A stretch of DNA of 64,000 nt from NCBI GenBank assembly GCA_020851785.1, contig JADZCC010000060.1, forward strand, positions 1-64,000. The letters run 5' to 3'. The translations under genes and the position numbers were made by a program. How positions within the stretch are numbered: the stretch's first letter is position 1; the number at the start of each line of letters is the position of its first letter. Of this stretch, positions 43,007-50,913 are shown one piece after another. The notes under the pieces were generated by a model. The model saw only the letters and a list, made by a program, of their open reading frames with translations. It was not told where the DNA came from and did not search any database. The stretch is from Anaerolineales bacterium (GTDB lineage Bacteria > Chloroflexota > Anaerolineae > Anaerolineales > Villigracilaceae).

Positions 43007-43864
43007 ATGGACGCCATCGTAACCGCCGGCGGAATTCCGCAACCCAAAGACCCGCTTTACGCCTATTCCAACGGCAGTTCAAAAGCCTTGATTGACCTCG
43101 CCGGAAAGCCCATGATTCAATGGGTCTTGGACGCGCTCAATGCCTCCCAACAAGTGGAAAACATCATCGTCATTGGGCTTTCCGCCAAAAGCGGATTAAC
43201 TTCCAAAAAGCCGCTGTACTATCTTTCCAATCAAGGGCGGATGCTCGCCAACATCGTCGCCGGAGTGGGCAAAGCGGTGGAACTGCACCCCAAAAATCAA
43301 CACGTCCTCATCGTCTCCTCCGACGTTCCCACGCTCAAAGGTGAAATGGTGGACTGGCTGGTTGAAACCGCCATGCAAACCAAAGATGAAATTTACTACG
43401 GGGTTTGCCCGCGCGAAGTGATGGAAGCCCGCTTCCCCACTTCCAACCGCACCTATACCCAACTCAGCGACATGGAAGTTTGCGGCGCAGACGTGAACAT
43501 CATCCACGTCAACCAGGTTACGCAACACCTCGACACCTGGGAAGCGCTGATCGGCAATCGCAAAAGCCCCCTGCGTCAGGCCGCCGTCATCGGCTGGGGG
43601 ACGCTCTACCGGTTATGGCGAAAACAATTCACGCTGGAAGAACTCGTCCAACGCGCCTCCGAGCGCATCGGCGTGAAAGGCCGCGCAATCCTCTGGGATC
43701 ACGCCGAACCCTGCATGGATGTGGACAAACCGCATCAGCTTGAAATCCTGCGCGCCGACCTCGCCAAACAACTCAAGAAAAAGCCCGCCTCCACTCCAAA
43801 AGCCGCGCCCGCCAAAACCATCAAAAAAGCCGCAACCTCAAAAGCGAAACCAAAGAAACGATGA
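43007..43864 (+). CDS. MobA-like NTP-transferase domain protein
   Basis: The 285-residue protein has a GT-A-like nucleotidyltransferase domain (1-~240): MDAIVTAGGIPQPKDPL in place of the usual G-G-x-G-x-R, SKALIDLAGKPMIQWVLDAL, and VLIVSSDVPTLKG with the metal Asp. The last ~40 residues are Lys/Pro/Ala-rich. It probably activates a phosphorylated sugar, cyclitol or alcohol as an NDP derivative. AGGAGT precedes the ATG. The PAP2 gene overlaps its stop by 4 nt. Substrate unknown. Confidence 0.82.
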   Translation: MDAIVTAGGIPQPKDPLYAYSNGSSKALIDLAGKPMIQWVLDALNASQQVENIIVIGLSAKSGLTSKKPLYYLSNQGRMLANIVAGVGKAVELHPKNQHVLIVSSDVPTLKGEMVDWLVETAMQTKDEIYYGVCPREVMEARFPTSNRTYTQLSDMEVCGADVNIIHVNQVTQHLDTWEALIGNRKSPLRQAAVIGWGTLYRLWRKQFTLEELVQRASERIGVKGRAILWDHAEPCMDVDKPHQLEILRADLAKQLKKKPASTPKAAPAKTIKKAATSKAKPKKR

Positions 43865-44421
43865 GTTTTCAGTCTCTGCTCAAACTGGATGCCCGACTTT
43901 CCGACCAACTTCGCGTGGCGGAAAAGCCGGGCCTGTTGCGTACCATCGCCGTCTTCTTCGCGCACTCCGGCGACTCGTGGTTTTGGGCCGCCGCCCTCCT
44001 CCTCGCCTGGTTTTTCAGCGACGCCTATTGGAAAGAATGGGAAACCGTCGAATTCATTGGGCTGGGCGGCTTGGCGGTAGTTGTGCTAGGCATAAAATTT
44101 TTAGTCAAACGCAAACGGCCGGAAGGCGAATGGGGCGGGATTTATCGCAACACCGACCCGCACTCCTTTCCATCTGGACACGCCGCCCGCGCCTTTCTGA
44201 TTGCGGTAGTGGCCACGGCTCTGGCGCCGGGATGGCTGGCCCTGCTCCTTTGGGTTTGGGCTCCGCTGGTGGCTTTAGCCCGCGTGGCCATGGGCGTGCA
44301 TTACCTTTCAGATATTCTGGCCGGCGCCATCCTCGGAGCGCTGATTGGCCTTTTGGGTTTACAATTTTACGAAGCCCTACACGTCTGGTTTGCCGGTTGG
44401 GCTGGTTTCAGTTTTTGGTAA
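43861..44421 (+). CDS. PAP2-family membrane phosphatase
   Basis: The 186-residue protein has five or six membrane helices and the three phosphatase motifs: KFLVKRKRPEG, SFPSGHAARAF and ARVAMGVHYLSD (motif S-R-x5-H with Ala in place of Ser). It should dephosphorylate a lipid phosphate or pyrophosphate at the outer face of the membrane. Its ATG overlaps the nucleotidyltransferase stop (ATGA), so the two work as a unit. A MITE-like element begins 8 bp beyond the stop. Confidence 0.88.
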   Translation: MSFQSLLKLDARLSDQLRVAEKPGLLRTIAVFFAHSGDSWFWAAALLLAWFFSDAYWKEWETVEFIGLGGLAVVVLGIKFLVKRKRPEGEWGGIYRNTDPHSFPSGHAARAFLIAVVATALAPGWLALLLWVWAPLVALARVAMGVHYLSDILAGAILGALIGLLGLQFYEALHVWFAGWAGFSFW

Positions 44422-44428
44422 CTTGACG

Positions 44429-44550
44429 TTCGCTTTGCGCAGTTTTGCGAAAATTCGTAAATTCTCCCTCATCCCCAGCCCTTCTCCCGGCGGAGAAGGG
44501 AGTCCCCTCTCCCTTTGGGAGAGGGTTAGGGTGAGGGCGCGTAAGGCGAG
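44429..44550. mobile_element. MITE-like element, copy F (122 bp), AT-rich tail on the left
   Basis: Ends TTCGCTTTGCGC (44429-44440) and GCGTAAGGCGAG (44539-44550) are imperfect inverted repeats. The repeat core lies at 44466-44537 in the same plus-strand orientation as copy D, yet the AT-rich tail (AGTTTTGCGAAAATTCGTAAATTCT) is on the opposite side. GGTAAC occurs at 44417-44422 and 44550-44555. Confidence 0.8.
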
Positions 44551-44581
44551 GTAACCGTTCTTTAAGGGGCATGGAGGCGCC

Positions 44582-45796
44582 ATGAAGATTCGTTCCATCA
44601 CGTATTTTCTGAATCCCGGCTGGCCGCTCAATGAAAGTAAATTGCGCACAGCGGGGGAATTTTTAGCCAAGTCCTCCGCCGCTTTTCAGGCCGCCGGATA
44701 CGAAGTTCAAACCACGCGGCTGGCCACGATTCCATTTCCAAAATTAACCAACGGCAAACTCGAAGAGACGCCGCTCCTCGCGCAGGAAATGTCTGGGATG
44801 TTACAGCAGATTGGGGTGGCGTATGCCGCGCTGGGCCCGGCGTTAATTCAATTCCCTAAAAGTTATCAAGTCATCCCCGAAGCGCTCTCTGCAGTCGAAA
44901 ATATTTTTTTCGGCGGAGAAATGTCCAACAAAGAATCGGGCATTTCGCTGGCGGCGATTCAAGCCTGCGCAGAAGTGATTCAAAAAACGTCCACGCTCCT
45001 GCCCAACGGGTTTGCTAATTTGCGTTTCGCGGCGCTGGCCAACGTTAAAGCCCGCGCGCCGTTCTTTCCCGCCGCGTATTGGAATGAAAACGAACCAGCG
45101 TTTGCATTGGCGCTCGAAGCCGCCGATTTGGCCGTGCAAGCCTTTGAGCAGACGGATCAACTGGAAGTTGGGCGCAGAAATTTAATTGCCGCGATTGAAC
45201 ATCACGGCCAGGCTTTGACGAAAATTGCCCGTCAGGCATTATCCGACGTGCAATTTCTGGGCCTCGATTTTTCGCTCGCGCCTTTTCCAGACGACGCGCA
45301 TTCCTTGGGAACTGCCGTTGAAAAAATGGGCGTACCGAAAATTGGACTGCATGGCTCGTTGGCCGCGGCCGGAATTTTGACCGAAGCGCTGGAACGCGCC
45401 TACTTTCCACACGTTGGTTTTAACGGATTTATGCAACCGGTTTTGGAAGATGCGGTTTTGGCCAAACGCGCGGCGGAAGGCACGCTCAGCGTCAAAGATA
45501 TTTTGCTGTATTCCGCCGTCTGCGGAACCGGGTTGGACACCCTTCCGCTGGCTGGCGATACTACCGCCGCTGAAATGGCCCCGCTTTTGCTGGATTTATC
45601 AGTTCTGGCTTTGCGCTTAAATAAACCGCTCACGGCGCGGCTCATGCCCATCCCCGGTAAAAAAGCGGGCGACCTGACCGAGTTTGAGTTTGGCTTCTTT
45701 GCCAACAGCAAAGTGATGCGCTTGGAAAGCGCTCCGCTGACCAACGCGCTAAGCGGCGCTGACGTTTTTCAACTGCAAACCAAACGCTCCAGTTAA
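44582..45796 (+). CDS. DUF711 family protein
   Basis: The 404-residue protein begins MKIRSITYFLNPGWP and contains FFGGEMSNKESGISLAAIQACAEVI, LGLDFSLAPFPDDAHSLG and DILLYSAVCGTGLDTLPLAGD, the DUF711 (UPF0210) pattern. The family is related to glycyl-radical-like barrel proteins, but its reaction is unknown. A GGAGG site lies 4 nt before the ATG. The convergent ArsR gene ends 12 bp on. Confidence 0.88.
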   Translation: MKIRSITYFLNPGWPLNESKLRTAGEFLAKSSAAFQAAGYEVQTTRLATIPFPKLTNGKLEETPLLAQEMSGMLQQIGVAYAALGPALIQFPKSYQVIPEALSAVENIFFGGEMSNKESGISLAAIQACAEVIQKTSTLLPNGFANLRFAALANVKARAPFFPAAYWNENEPAFALALEAADLAVQAFEQTDQLEVGRRNLIAAIEHHGQALTKIARQALSDVQFLGLDFSLAPFPDDAHSLGTAVEKMGVPKIGLHGSLAAAGILTEALERAYFPHVGFNGFMQPVLEDAVLAKRAAEGTLSVKDILLYSAVCGTGLDTLPLAGDTTAAEMAPLLLDLSVLALRLNKPLTARLMPIPGKKAGDLTEFEFGFFANSKVMRLESAPLTNALSGADVFQLQTKRSS

Positions 45797-45808
45797 GCCT
45801 GCGCGTTT

Positions 45809-46366
45809 TTATTCTTCGCGCCAATACGCTCCCCCGCCGCCCTCGCGTTTCATTAACCCGGCCTCGATCATTCCCCGACGTAACGCGGCCGTATCGGCAT
45901 GATAAGCGCTCAAAATTTCATTTACTTTTTTCTCGCTATATTTTTTATGCAATTCAAAAGCCGGAAGGATGTAACGCAAAATCACGTTAAATTTTTTCCT
46001 TTGGAGCGGCAGGCTTTTCAAACTGCCGTCTTTGCGCGTATAGGCTTGAAGCGCCTTGCGATCATACGCGTCCAGGTCAATTCCAGCGGCGGAAGCTGAA
46101 AGGCTTTCCCGCGCCAGCAAACTTTTGGATTTAGCCTCCAGCGCTTTTTCATCCAACGCGTAAACGGTGTAATAACTCTCGGCGCGCGCGCGCACCAGCC
46201 CCGCTTGCGCCAGCTTGGCCAAATGATGCGACACAGTGGAGGGTTTCAAGTTTAATAAAGCGGCCAACTCCTCCACGCTATACGCCTGCTGACTCAGCAA
46301 GCCAACCAGTTTGAGCCGGTTGGCATCCGCCAGAGCTTTGAAAAAGAGGAGCAGTTCGTCGCTCAT
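45809..46366 (-). CDS. ArsR-family repressor with DUF2087 domain
   Basis: The 185-residue protein has an ArsR winged helix (1-80: LFFKALADANRLKLVGLLSQ, LNLKPSTVSHHLAKLAQAGL) and a DUF2087 domain (100-180: DGSLKSLPLQRKKFNVILRYILPAFELHKKYSEKKVNEIL). No metal-binding Cys pair is present, so it is not an arsenic sensor. Its ATG overlaps the stop of the GIY-YIG gene (46363-46366). A 14-bp-arm palindrome over the operon promoter is its likely operator. Such two-domain proteins commonly pair with GIY-YIG genes. Confidence 0.9.
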   Translation of the reverse strand: MSDELLLFFKALADANRLKLVGLLSQQAYSVEELAALLNLKPSTVSHHLAKLAQAGLVRARAESYYTVYALDEKALEAKSKSLLARESLSASAAGIDLDAYDRKALQAYTRKDGSLKSLPLQRKKFNVILRYILPAFELHKKYSEKKVNEILSAYHADTAALRRGMIEAGLMKREGGGGAYWREE

Positions 46367-46740
46367 GCTTCTCGAATCCGCGCGTTGAGGTTGTAGCCGT
46401 TTTTATCAGGTTGCAGTTTTTCCAACCAAATCATTTCCAGTAGCGTTAATTCATCCTCCAAATTAAACGTCGGGTCGTCCTGAATTTTCACTTCTTCAAG
46501 GATTTCAAACACAAATTGATCCGGGCCGAACTCGTTCCAATCTTTTTGCAAAGCCGGGTTGAGATGACTGCCGATCTTCAGCATGAATTTATGCCGGTTT
46601 AATGGGCCCTCCAGATTCAAGCTACTACCCAGCAGAACCTTGCCAGTGGTCAGGTTGCGGACTGCGTAAACGCCCGCTGGTTTAACCCGCTCTTTATATT
46701 CCCGATGCAAGTCTTTTCTCGTTTTGGTTTTATTTTCCAT
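46363..46740 (-). CDS. GIY-YIG nuclease family protein
   Basis: The 125-residue protein has GVYAVRNLTTGKVLLGSSLNLEGPLNRHKFML, a GIY-YIG-like core (GVY at the first strand, LLGSS at the second), the basic Arg in LNRH, and a late Glu/Asn region. A few catalytic positions differ from UvrC, for example YIG reads LLG. It heads a two-gene operon with the ArsR/DUF2087 repressor, and a strong operator precedes it. The biological target is unknown. Confidence 0.85.
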   Translation of the reverse strand: MENKTKTRKDLHREYKERVKPAGVYAVRNLTTGKVLLGSSLNLEGPLNRHKFMLKIGSHLNPALQKDWNEFGPDQFVFEILEEVKIQDDPTFNLEDELTLLEMIWLEKLQPDKNGYNLNARIREA

Positions 46741-46773
46741 GGATGTGTCTCCTGCGCTTTGTAAATGGCGTTC

Positions 46774-46830
46774 AAATCTAATTCGATGTTTATCGAATTA
46801 GATTTTATAAGCCAGTCGCGTAGTTGTCAA
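46774..46830 (-). promoter_or_regulatory. Promoter and ArsR-type operator of the GIY-YIG/ArsR operon
   Basis: On the minus strand, TTGACA (46825-46830) and TAAAAT (46802-46807) are 17 bp apart. AAATCTAATTCGAT (46774-46787), loop GTTT, ATCGAATTAGATTT (46792-46805) is a perfect 14-bp dyad beginning inside the -10 and covering the start point. A bound repressor would block polymerase. Confidence 0.88.
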
Positions 46831-46908
46831 GCTTGCGGCCAAACGATTCTCATTCGGTCAGGTTGAATCGGCGTTATAATCTTAAAAAATAACCTTTTTG
46901 GAGGTCTG

Positions 46909-47826
46909 GTGGATCTTTCAACACATGCGTTCTTTGAGGGGCAGATTGTTCCGTGGAGCGAGGCGAAGATTAACATTGCCACGCACGGGTTTATGTATGG
47001 AACCTCGGTATTCAGCGGAATGCGCGGTTATTGGAATGCAGAAAAAAAGAAGTTGTTCGTTTTTCGCCCGTTTGATCATTATCGCCGTTTATTAAACTCA
47101 GCCCGCATGATGGCGATGGAAATTCCCTATGACGAAGAATCTCTGATTGAGTTAACCCTCACTCTCTTGCGAACGGACAGTTGGCAGGAAGACGTTTATT
47201 TGCGCCCGGTCGTTTACAAGGCGGATATGGGCATCGGCGTGCGCTTACATAATTTACGCGACGATTTTTGTATGTTCGTCATGCCCTTTGGAAAATACGT
47301 CAGCAATGACACCAACGCGCACGTCACCTTTTCTTCATGGAAGCGCATTGACGATAACGTCATCCCCGCGCGCGGAAAAATAGCCGGAGCGTACGCCAAC
47401 TCCGCCTTGATCAAAACCGACGCCAACCGGGCCGGGTTTGATGAAGCCCTCGCGCTGGATAGTCACGGCCACGTTTCGGAAGGCTCGGCCATGAACGTCT
47501 TCATGGTGCGCGACGGCGTGTTAATCACTCCGCCAGTGACGGATAACATCCTTGAAGGCATTACCCGCCGCTCGATTATGGAGTTGGCCAAAAACGAATT
47601 GGGCTTGGAAGTCCTGGAGCGCTCGATTGACCGGACTGAAGTTTTTATTGCCGAAGAAATATTTATGACCGGCACGGCCGCGCAAGTGGTGGCGGTGACC
47701 AAAGTGGATCATCGCCCAATTGGAAGCGGCGCAATGGGCGCGATGACAACCCAACTCCGCGAGCTATTTGACACGGTGGTGCGGGCCGATCACCCCAAGT
47801 ATCGTCATTGGAACTTGGAAGTTTAG
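46909..47826 (+). CDS. ilvE: Branched-chain amino acid aminotransferase
   Basis: The 305-residue cytoplasmic enzyme is a fold-type IV PLP protein. It has HAFFEGQIVPWSEAKINIATHGFMYGTSVFSGMRGYW, RPVVYKADMGIGVRL, AYANSALIKTDANRAGFDEALAL with the PLP Lys in ALIK, and EGSAMNVFMVRDG. It transfers amino groups to the keto acids of Leu, Ile and Val. The start is GTG at 46909 with GGAGGTCTG just upstream; a TATAAT box is at 46876. A terminator follows. Confidence 0.94.
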   Translation: MDLSTHAFFEGQIVPWSEAKINIATHGFMYGTSVFSGMRGYWNAEKKKLFVFRPFDHYRRLLNSARMMAMEIPYDEESLIELTLTLLRTDSWQEDVYLRPVVYKADMGIGVRLHNLRDDFCMFVMPFGKYVSNDTNAHVTFSSWKRIDDNVIPARGKIAGAYANSALIKTDANRAGFDEALALDSHGHVSEGSAMNVFMVRDGVLITPPVTDNILEGITRRSIMELAKNELGLEVLERSIDRTEVFIAEEIFMTGTAAQVVAVTKVDHRPIGSGAMGAMTTQLRELFDTVVRADHPKYRHWNLEV

Positions 47827-47828
47827 CT

Positions 47829-47863
47829 AAAAAAGAGACCAGCCAAAACTGGTCTCTTTTTTT
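47829..47863. terminator. Bidirectional terminator between ilvE and the HAD gene
   Basis: AAAAGAGACCAG (47831-47842), loop CCAAAA, CTGGTCTCTTTT (47849-47860), with A- and T-runs at the sides. Convergent genes end at 47826 and 47873. Confidence 0.94.
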
Positions 47864-47872
47864 AGCGCGCGC

Positions 47873-48604
47873 TTATGACGTCAGGATTGAATCCAATTGG
47901 GCATATTGTTGAATCACCAGACAACCCTCTGAAGCTTCAGGGAAGAGATTGCCCGGGTCGTATAGCGTAGCTCGAAGTCCAGAACGAAGCGCGCCCAAGA
48001 CGTCGGCGTAATAATTATCGCCAATGTATAACGTCTCAGCGGCAGACGCGCCCGCCAGTTCCAATCCCCGCTGAAAAATTAATGGCTCCGGCTTGTATGA
48101 ATTCACTTCTCCGCCCGCCAGAGCAAACTTAAAGTATGGCGAAAGATTCAGGGAATCTAATTCTTCTCTAAACGGCTGGTCGCGGTTTGAAACTACGCCC
48201 AGCGTATAGCCCGCACTTTTCAGGCGCTCCAACACAATAAAAACTTCATCGGGGACAAAGGCGCGCGGTTGATAAGCCTGATCCATATACGCGGCGGCGC
48301 GCGGCGCAAACCGCGCGGAGGTATTTTCATCCAGCCCCAAAGCGTTCAGTTTCCGTTTTGTAAAATTAACCCAAAAGCCTTTTTTATCGGCTTTATATTT
48401 TGCGTAATCCACTTGAATTTCTCTTGAACTTGCAAAGTAGGCCAGTTCCCACCTTTCGGCGCGCAGATAATCTTGTTCGGCGAAAGGCTGAAGGTTCAGG
48501 CTTTTTACATACTCAAAAAAAACCTCCCCGGCTGTGGGGAGGTTGAAGCGTAACGTCCCGTCAAAATCAAAAAGAATGGCTGTGATGTTTTCTGCGGCTG
48601 GCAA
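47873..48604 (-). CDS. HAD-family hydrolase (phosphatase-like), TTG start
   Basis: The ~243-residue protein has all HAD motifs: ILFDFDGTLRF (nucleophile Asp and acid Asp), VVSNRDQ (motif II), a Lys in NSYKPEP (motif III) and YIGDNYYADVLGALRSG (motif IV). The start is TTG at 48604, placed 1 nt after the moaA stop and behind its GGAGG; a longer frame would run across moaA. Function is probably a small-molecule phosphatase, substrate unknown. Oddly, an intrinsic terminator sequence (48513-48544) is embedded in its first 30 codons. Confidence 0.9.
   Translation of the reverse strand: MPAAENITAILFDFDGTLRFNLPTAGEVFFEYVKSLNLQPFAEQDYLRAERWELAYFASSREIQVDYAKYKADKKGFWVNFTKRKLNALGLDENTSARFAPRAAAYMDQAYQPRAFVPDEVFIVLERLKSAGYTLGVVSNRDQPFREELDSLNLSPYFKFALAGGEVNSYKPEPLIFQRGLELAGASAAETLYIGDNYYADVLGALRSGLRATLYDPGNLFPEASEGCLVIQQYAQLDSILTS
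48513..48544 (-). terminator. Intrinsic terminator inside the 5' end of the HAD gene
   Basis: On the minus strand, AACCTCCCC (48544-48536), loop ACAGCC, GGGGAGGTT (48529-48521), then a T-run of eight that includes the last two stem bases. It lies about 60 nt after the TTG start and 60 nt past the moaA stop. Translating ribosomes would melt it; untranslated RNA would end here. Confidence 0.85.
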
Positions 48605-48605
48605 G

Positions 48606-49610
48606 TTATCCTCCAATGTGGGACATTTCAACTTTGGGTAATCCAATGGTTTTTTCAGAGCGCAATTCAGAATAGCGATCCGCGCGCTTCGTCCAAACCT
48701 GGGCGATGCGCTGTGAAATTTCTTCGTCAGTTCCGCCGTTGCGGAGCAAGGCGCGGAAGTCGTGGCCTTCGGTTCCAAACAGGCAGGTATATAAAGCGCC
48801 TTCGGCAGATAAGCGGACTCGATTGCACGCGCCGCAAAACGGCTGAGAGACCGAAGCGATGACGCCGATCTCCCCGCCCCCATCCTGATAGCGCCACCGA
48901 TTCGCCACCTCGCCCGAATAGTTGGGTTGAAGCGGCTCCAGCGGGATTTCCCGATGAATGGTTTCAATAATTTCCTTCGCCGAGACAACATCGTTCATGC
49001 GCCAGCCGTTACTGTGACCGACGTCCATGTATTCGATAAAGCGGAGGATGTAGCCGCGTTCGCGGAAAAAACGCGCCATGGGTAATATGCTGGTTTCATT
49101 CAGTCCGCGTTTGACGACCATATTGACTTTGATGGGCGTCAAGCCTGCTTCAGCGGCGGCGTCCATGCCCTCAATGACTTTGGCGGCTGGAAAATCCACG
49201 TCGTTCATGGCTTTGAAGATTGTATCGTCCAAAGAATCGAGGCTGACCGTGACGCGATTAAGTCCGGCGGCTTCGAGGGCGTGGGCTTGTTGGGCGAGTA
49301 AAGCGCCGTTCGTCGTCAGAGTCAGGTCCAGGTTTGGAATGGCGGCAAGCATTTTGATCAACTCTGGCAGGCCTTTACGAACCAGCGGTTCGCCGCCGGT
49401 CAGCCGAATCTTCCTCACGCCGTGCGTCGCAAACAGTTTGGCGAGCCGGGTAATTTCTTCAAAGGTGAGAATTTGCCCGCGCTTCAAAAATTGATAATCC
49501 GGACCGAAAACTTCTTTGGGCATACAGTACACGCAACGAAAATTACAGCGGTCGGTGACGGAAATCCGCAGGTCGCGCAGGGGACGATGGAGGGTATCAA
49601 GAAGGGACAT
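48606..49610 (-). CDS. moaA: GTP 3',8-cyclase MoaA (molybdenum cofactor synthesis)
   Basis: The ~334-residue radical-SAM enzyme begins molybdopterin synthesis from GTP. It has the SAM cluster RNFRC-like motif [30 protein letters not shown], and the second cluster [22 protein letters not shown]. The last ordered Cys set is intact. ATG at 49610 was preferred to a TTG at 49631. Other moa genes are absent. The HAD gene starts 1 nt after its stop, within its own GGAGG. It links to the modAB locus by pathway, not position. Confidence 0.95.
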   Translation of the reverse strand: MSLLDTLHRPLRDLRISVTDRCNFRCVYCMPKEVFGPDYQFLKRGQILTFEEITRLAKLFATHGVRKIRLTGGEPLVRKGLPELIKMLAAIPNLDLTLTTNGALLAQQAHALEAAGLNRVTVSLDSLDDTIFKAMNDVDFPAAKVIEGMDAAAEAGLTPIKVNMVVKRGLNETSILPMARFFRERGYILRFIEYMDVGHSNGWRMNDVVSAKEIIETIHREIPLEPLQPNYSGEVANRWRYQDGGGEIGVIASVSQPFCGACNRVRLSAEGALYTCLFGTEGHDFRALLRNGGTDEEISQRIAQVWTKRADRYSELRSEKTIGLPKVEMSHIGG

Positions 49611-49677
49611 GGTTTCTTCTGCTTGGTTCAAACGGGAAAATTATATCAATTTTATACGCATAGGACGGTCGTCCGAT

Positions 49678-49705
49678 TGACGGACATACTTAGCCATGCT
49701 ATGAT
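49678..49705 (+). promoter_or_regulatory. Promoter of the PIN-TRAM gene
   Basis: TTGACG (49678-49683), 16-bp spacer, TATGAT (49700-49705), with TG (49697-49698) at the extended -10. The start point lies about 30 nt before the AAGGAG site of the gene at 49746. Confidence 0.7.
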
Positions 49706-49745
49706 GAACCGATTATTGCATGGATTATCTTTCAAGGAGTTATGG

Positions 49746-50828
49746 ATGAGTTCCGAATTTTTATTGCGAATTTTAGGCATGCTTGGGTTCGGCATTGGCG
49801 GCGGCGCGTGGGGGTATAAAATTGCGCTTGATTCTGGCGACCCCGGCGAAGGCATTGTCACCACGCTGACCTTTGCGCTTGTGGGCGCGTTGGCCGGGCT
49901 AATTCTTACGCCCTACTTTACCACTCGTCCCGCCAAAGCCTTGCGTTCGCTGTTAGGCCGTTTGGCCGCAGAAAGTTTATTTGCCGGGTTGGCCGGTTTG
50001 GTCGTCGGCCTGCTGATCGCCGCCCTGCTGGCTTTTCCGCTCTCTTTACTGCCGCAACCTTTTAGCCAAATTCTGCCCTTCATTGGCGTGATTATTTTTT
50101 CATACATCGGCGTTTCGCTGTTCGTCATGCGCCAGGGAGATATTATGGGACTGCTGGGCGCCTTAAGCGGGCGCGGCGAAGGCGGCGGCTCTTCCTCGTG
50201 GAGCAACCTTAACCGCAACATCCTTTTGGATACGAGCGTGATCATTGACGGGCGCGTGGCCGACATTGCCAAAACCGGCTTTTTACCCGGCACGCTTCTC
50301 ATCCCGCGCTTTGTGCTAAATGAACTGCAATACATCGCCGATTCGCCAGACGGCCAGCGTCGTCAGCGTGGCCGGCGCGGCATGGAAGTGTTGGCCGAAT
50401 TACAAAAATTACCCAACGTCCTCGTGCGCATTTCAGACATCAACGTGGACGGCGTGCGCGAAGTGGACGACAAATTAATTGTGCTCGGCAAGCAGCTCAA
50501 AAGCCCGGTCTTAACCAACGACTATAATTTGAATCGCATCGCCGAACTGCAAGGCGTAACGGTGCTCAACATCAACGAATTGGCCAACGCGGTCAAATCC
50601 GTGGTTCTGCCTGGCGAAGTCCTGCGCATCAACATCATTCAGGAAGGCAAGGAACACACGCAGGGCGTGGGGTACATGGAAGACGGCACGATGGTGGTGG
50701 TGGAGAACGGCAAGGAATACATCGGCGAATATACGGAAGTTGGCATCACCAAAGTTTTGCAAACCTCCGCCGGACGGATGATCTTCGGGCGCGTGGACGA
50801 AGAACAGGCCAAGAAACGTAAAAAGTAG
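49746..50828 (+). CDS. PIN-TRAM domain membrane protein (YacL-like)
   Basis: The 360-residue protein has four membrane helices (1-130), a PIN nuclease domain (~155-285: ILLDTSVIIDGRVADI, FVLNELQYIADS, DDKLIVLG, VLTNDYNLNRIA) with the acidic metal set, and a C-terminal TRAM domain (~290-350: GKEHTQGVGYMEDGTMVVVENG). It probably cuts or binds RNA at the membrane. The ATG at 49746 with AAGGAG 6 nt upstream was chosen; longer frames run into moaA on the other strand. A terminator follows. Confidence 0.92.
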   Translation: MSSEFLLRILGMLGFGIGGGAWGYKIALDSGDPGEGIVTTLTFALVGALAGLILTPYFTTRPAKALRSLLGRLAAESLFAGLAGLVVGLLIAALLAFPLSLLPQPFSQILPFIGVIIFSYIGVSLFVMRQGDIMGLLGALSGRGEGGGSSSWSNLNRNILLDTSVIIDGRVADIAKTGFLPGTLLIPRFVLNELQYIADSPDGQRRQRGRRGMEVLAELQKLPNVLVRISDINVDGVREVDDKLIVLGKQLKSPVLTNDYNLNRIAELQGVTVLNINELANAVKSVVLPGEVLRINIIQEGKEHTQGVGYMEDGTMVVVENGKEYIGEYTEVGITKVLQTSAGRMIFGRVDEEQAKKRKK

Positions 50829-50851
50829 CAAAACGTCCGCCTTTGGCATTT

Positions 50852-50888
50852 ACAAAACAGGGCCGAAGTTTTCGCCCTGTTTTGTTTT
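50852..50888 (+). terminator. Intrinsic terminator between the PIN-TRAM gene and cysS
   Basis: ACAAAACAGGGC (50852-50863) and GCCCTGTTTTGT (50874-50885), 10-nt loop, followed by TTTT. The cysS -10 box (TATAAT at 50888-50893) starts on the last base. Confidence 0.88.
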
Positions 50889-50913
50889 ATAATTTCAAGA
50901 AAACGGATTCCCC

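Noticed and set aside
48605..48991. N-terminal extension of the HAD frame, about 130 residues
   Set aside because: It overlaps moaA on the same strand in another frame and has Arg/Ser/Ala-rich composition without any motif. The TTG at 48604 behind GGAGG is a better start.
49422..49745. Long N-terminal extension of the PIN-TRAM protein
   Set aside because: It runs antisense through moaA and its promoter. AAGGAG before ATG 49746 and the membrane helices that follow fix the start.
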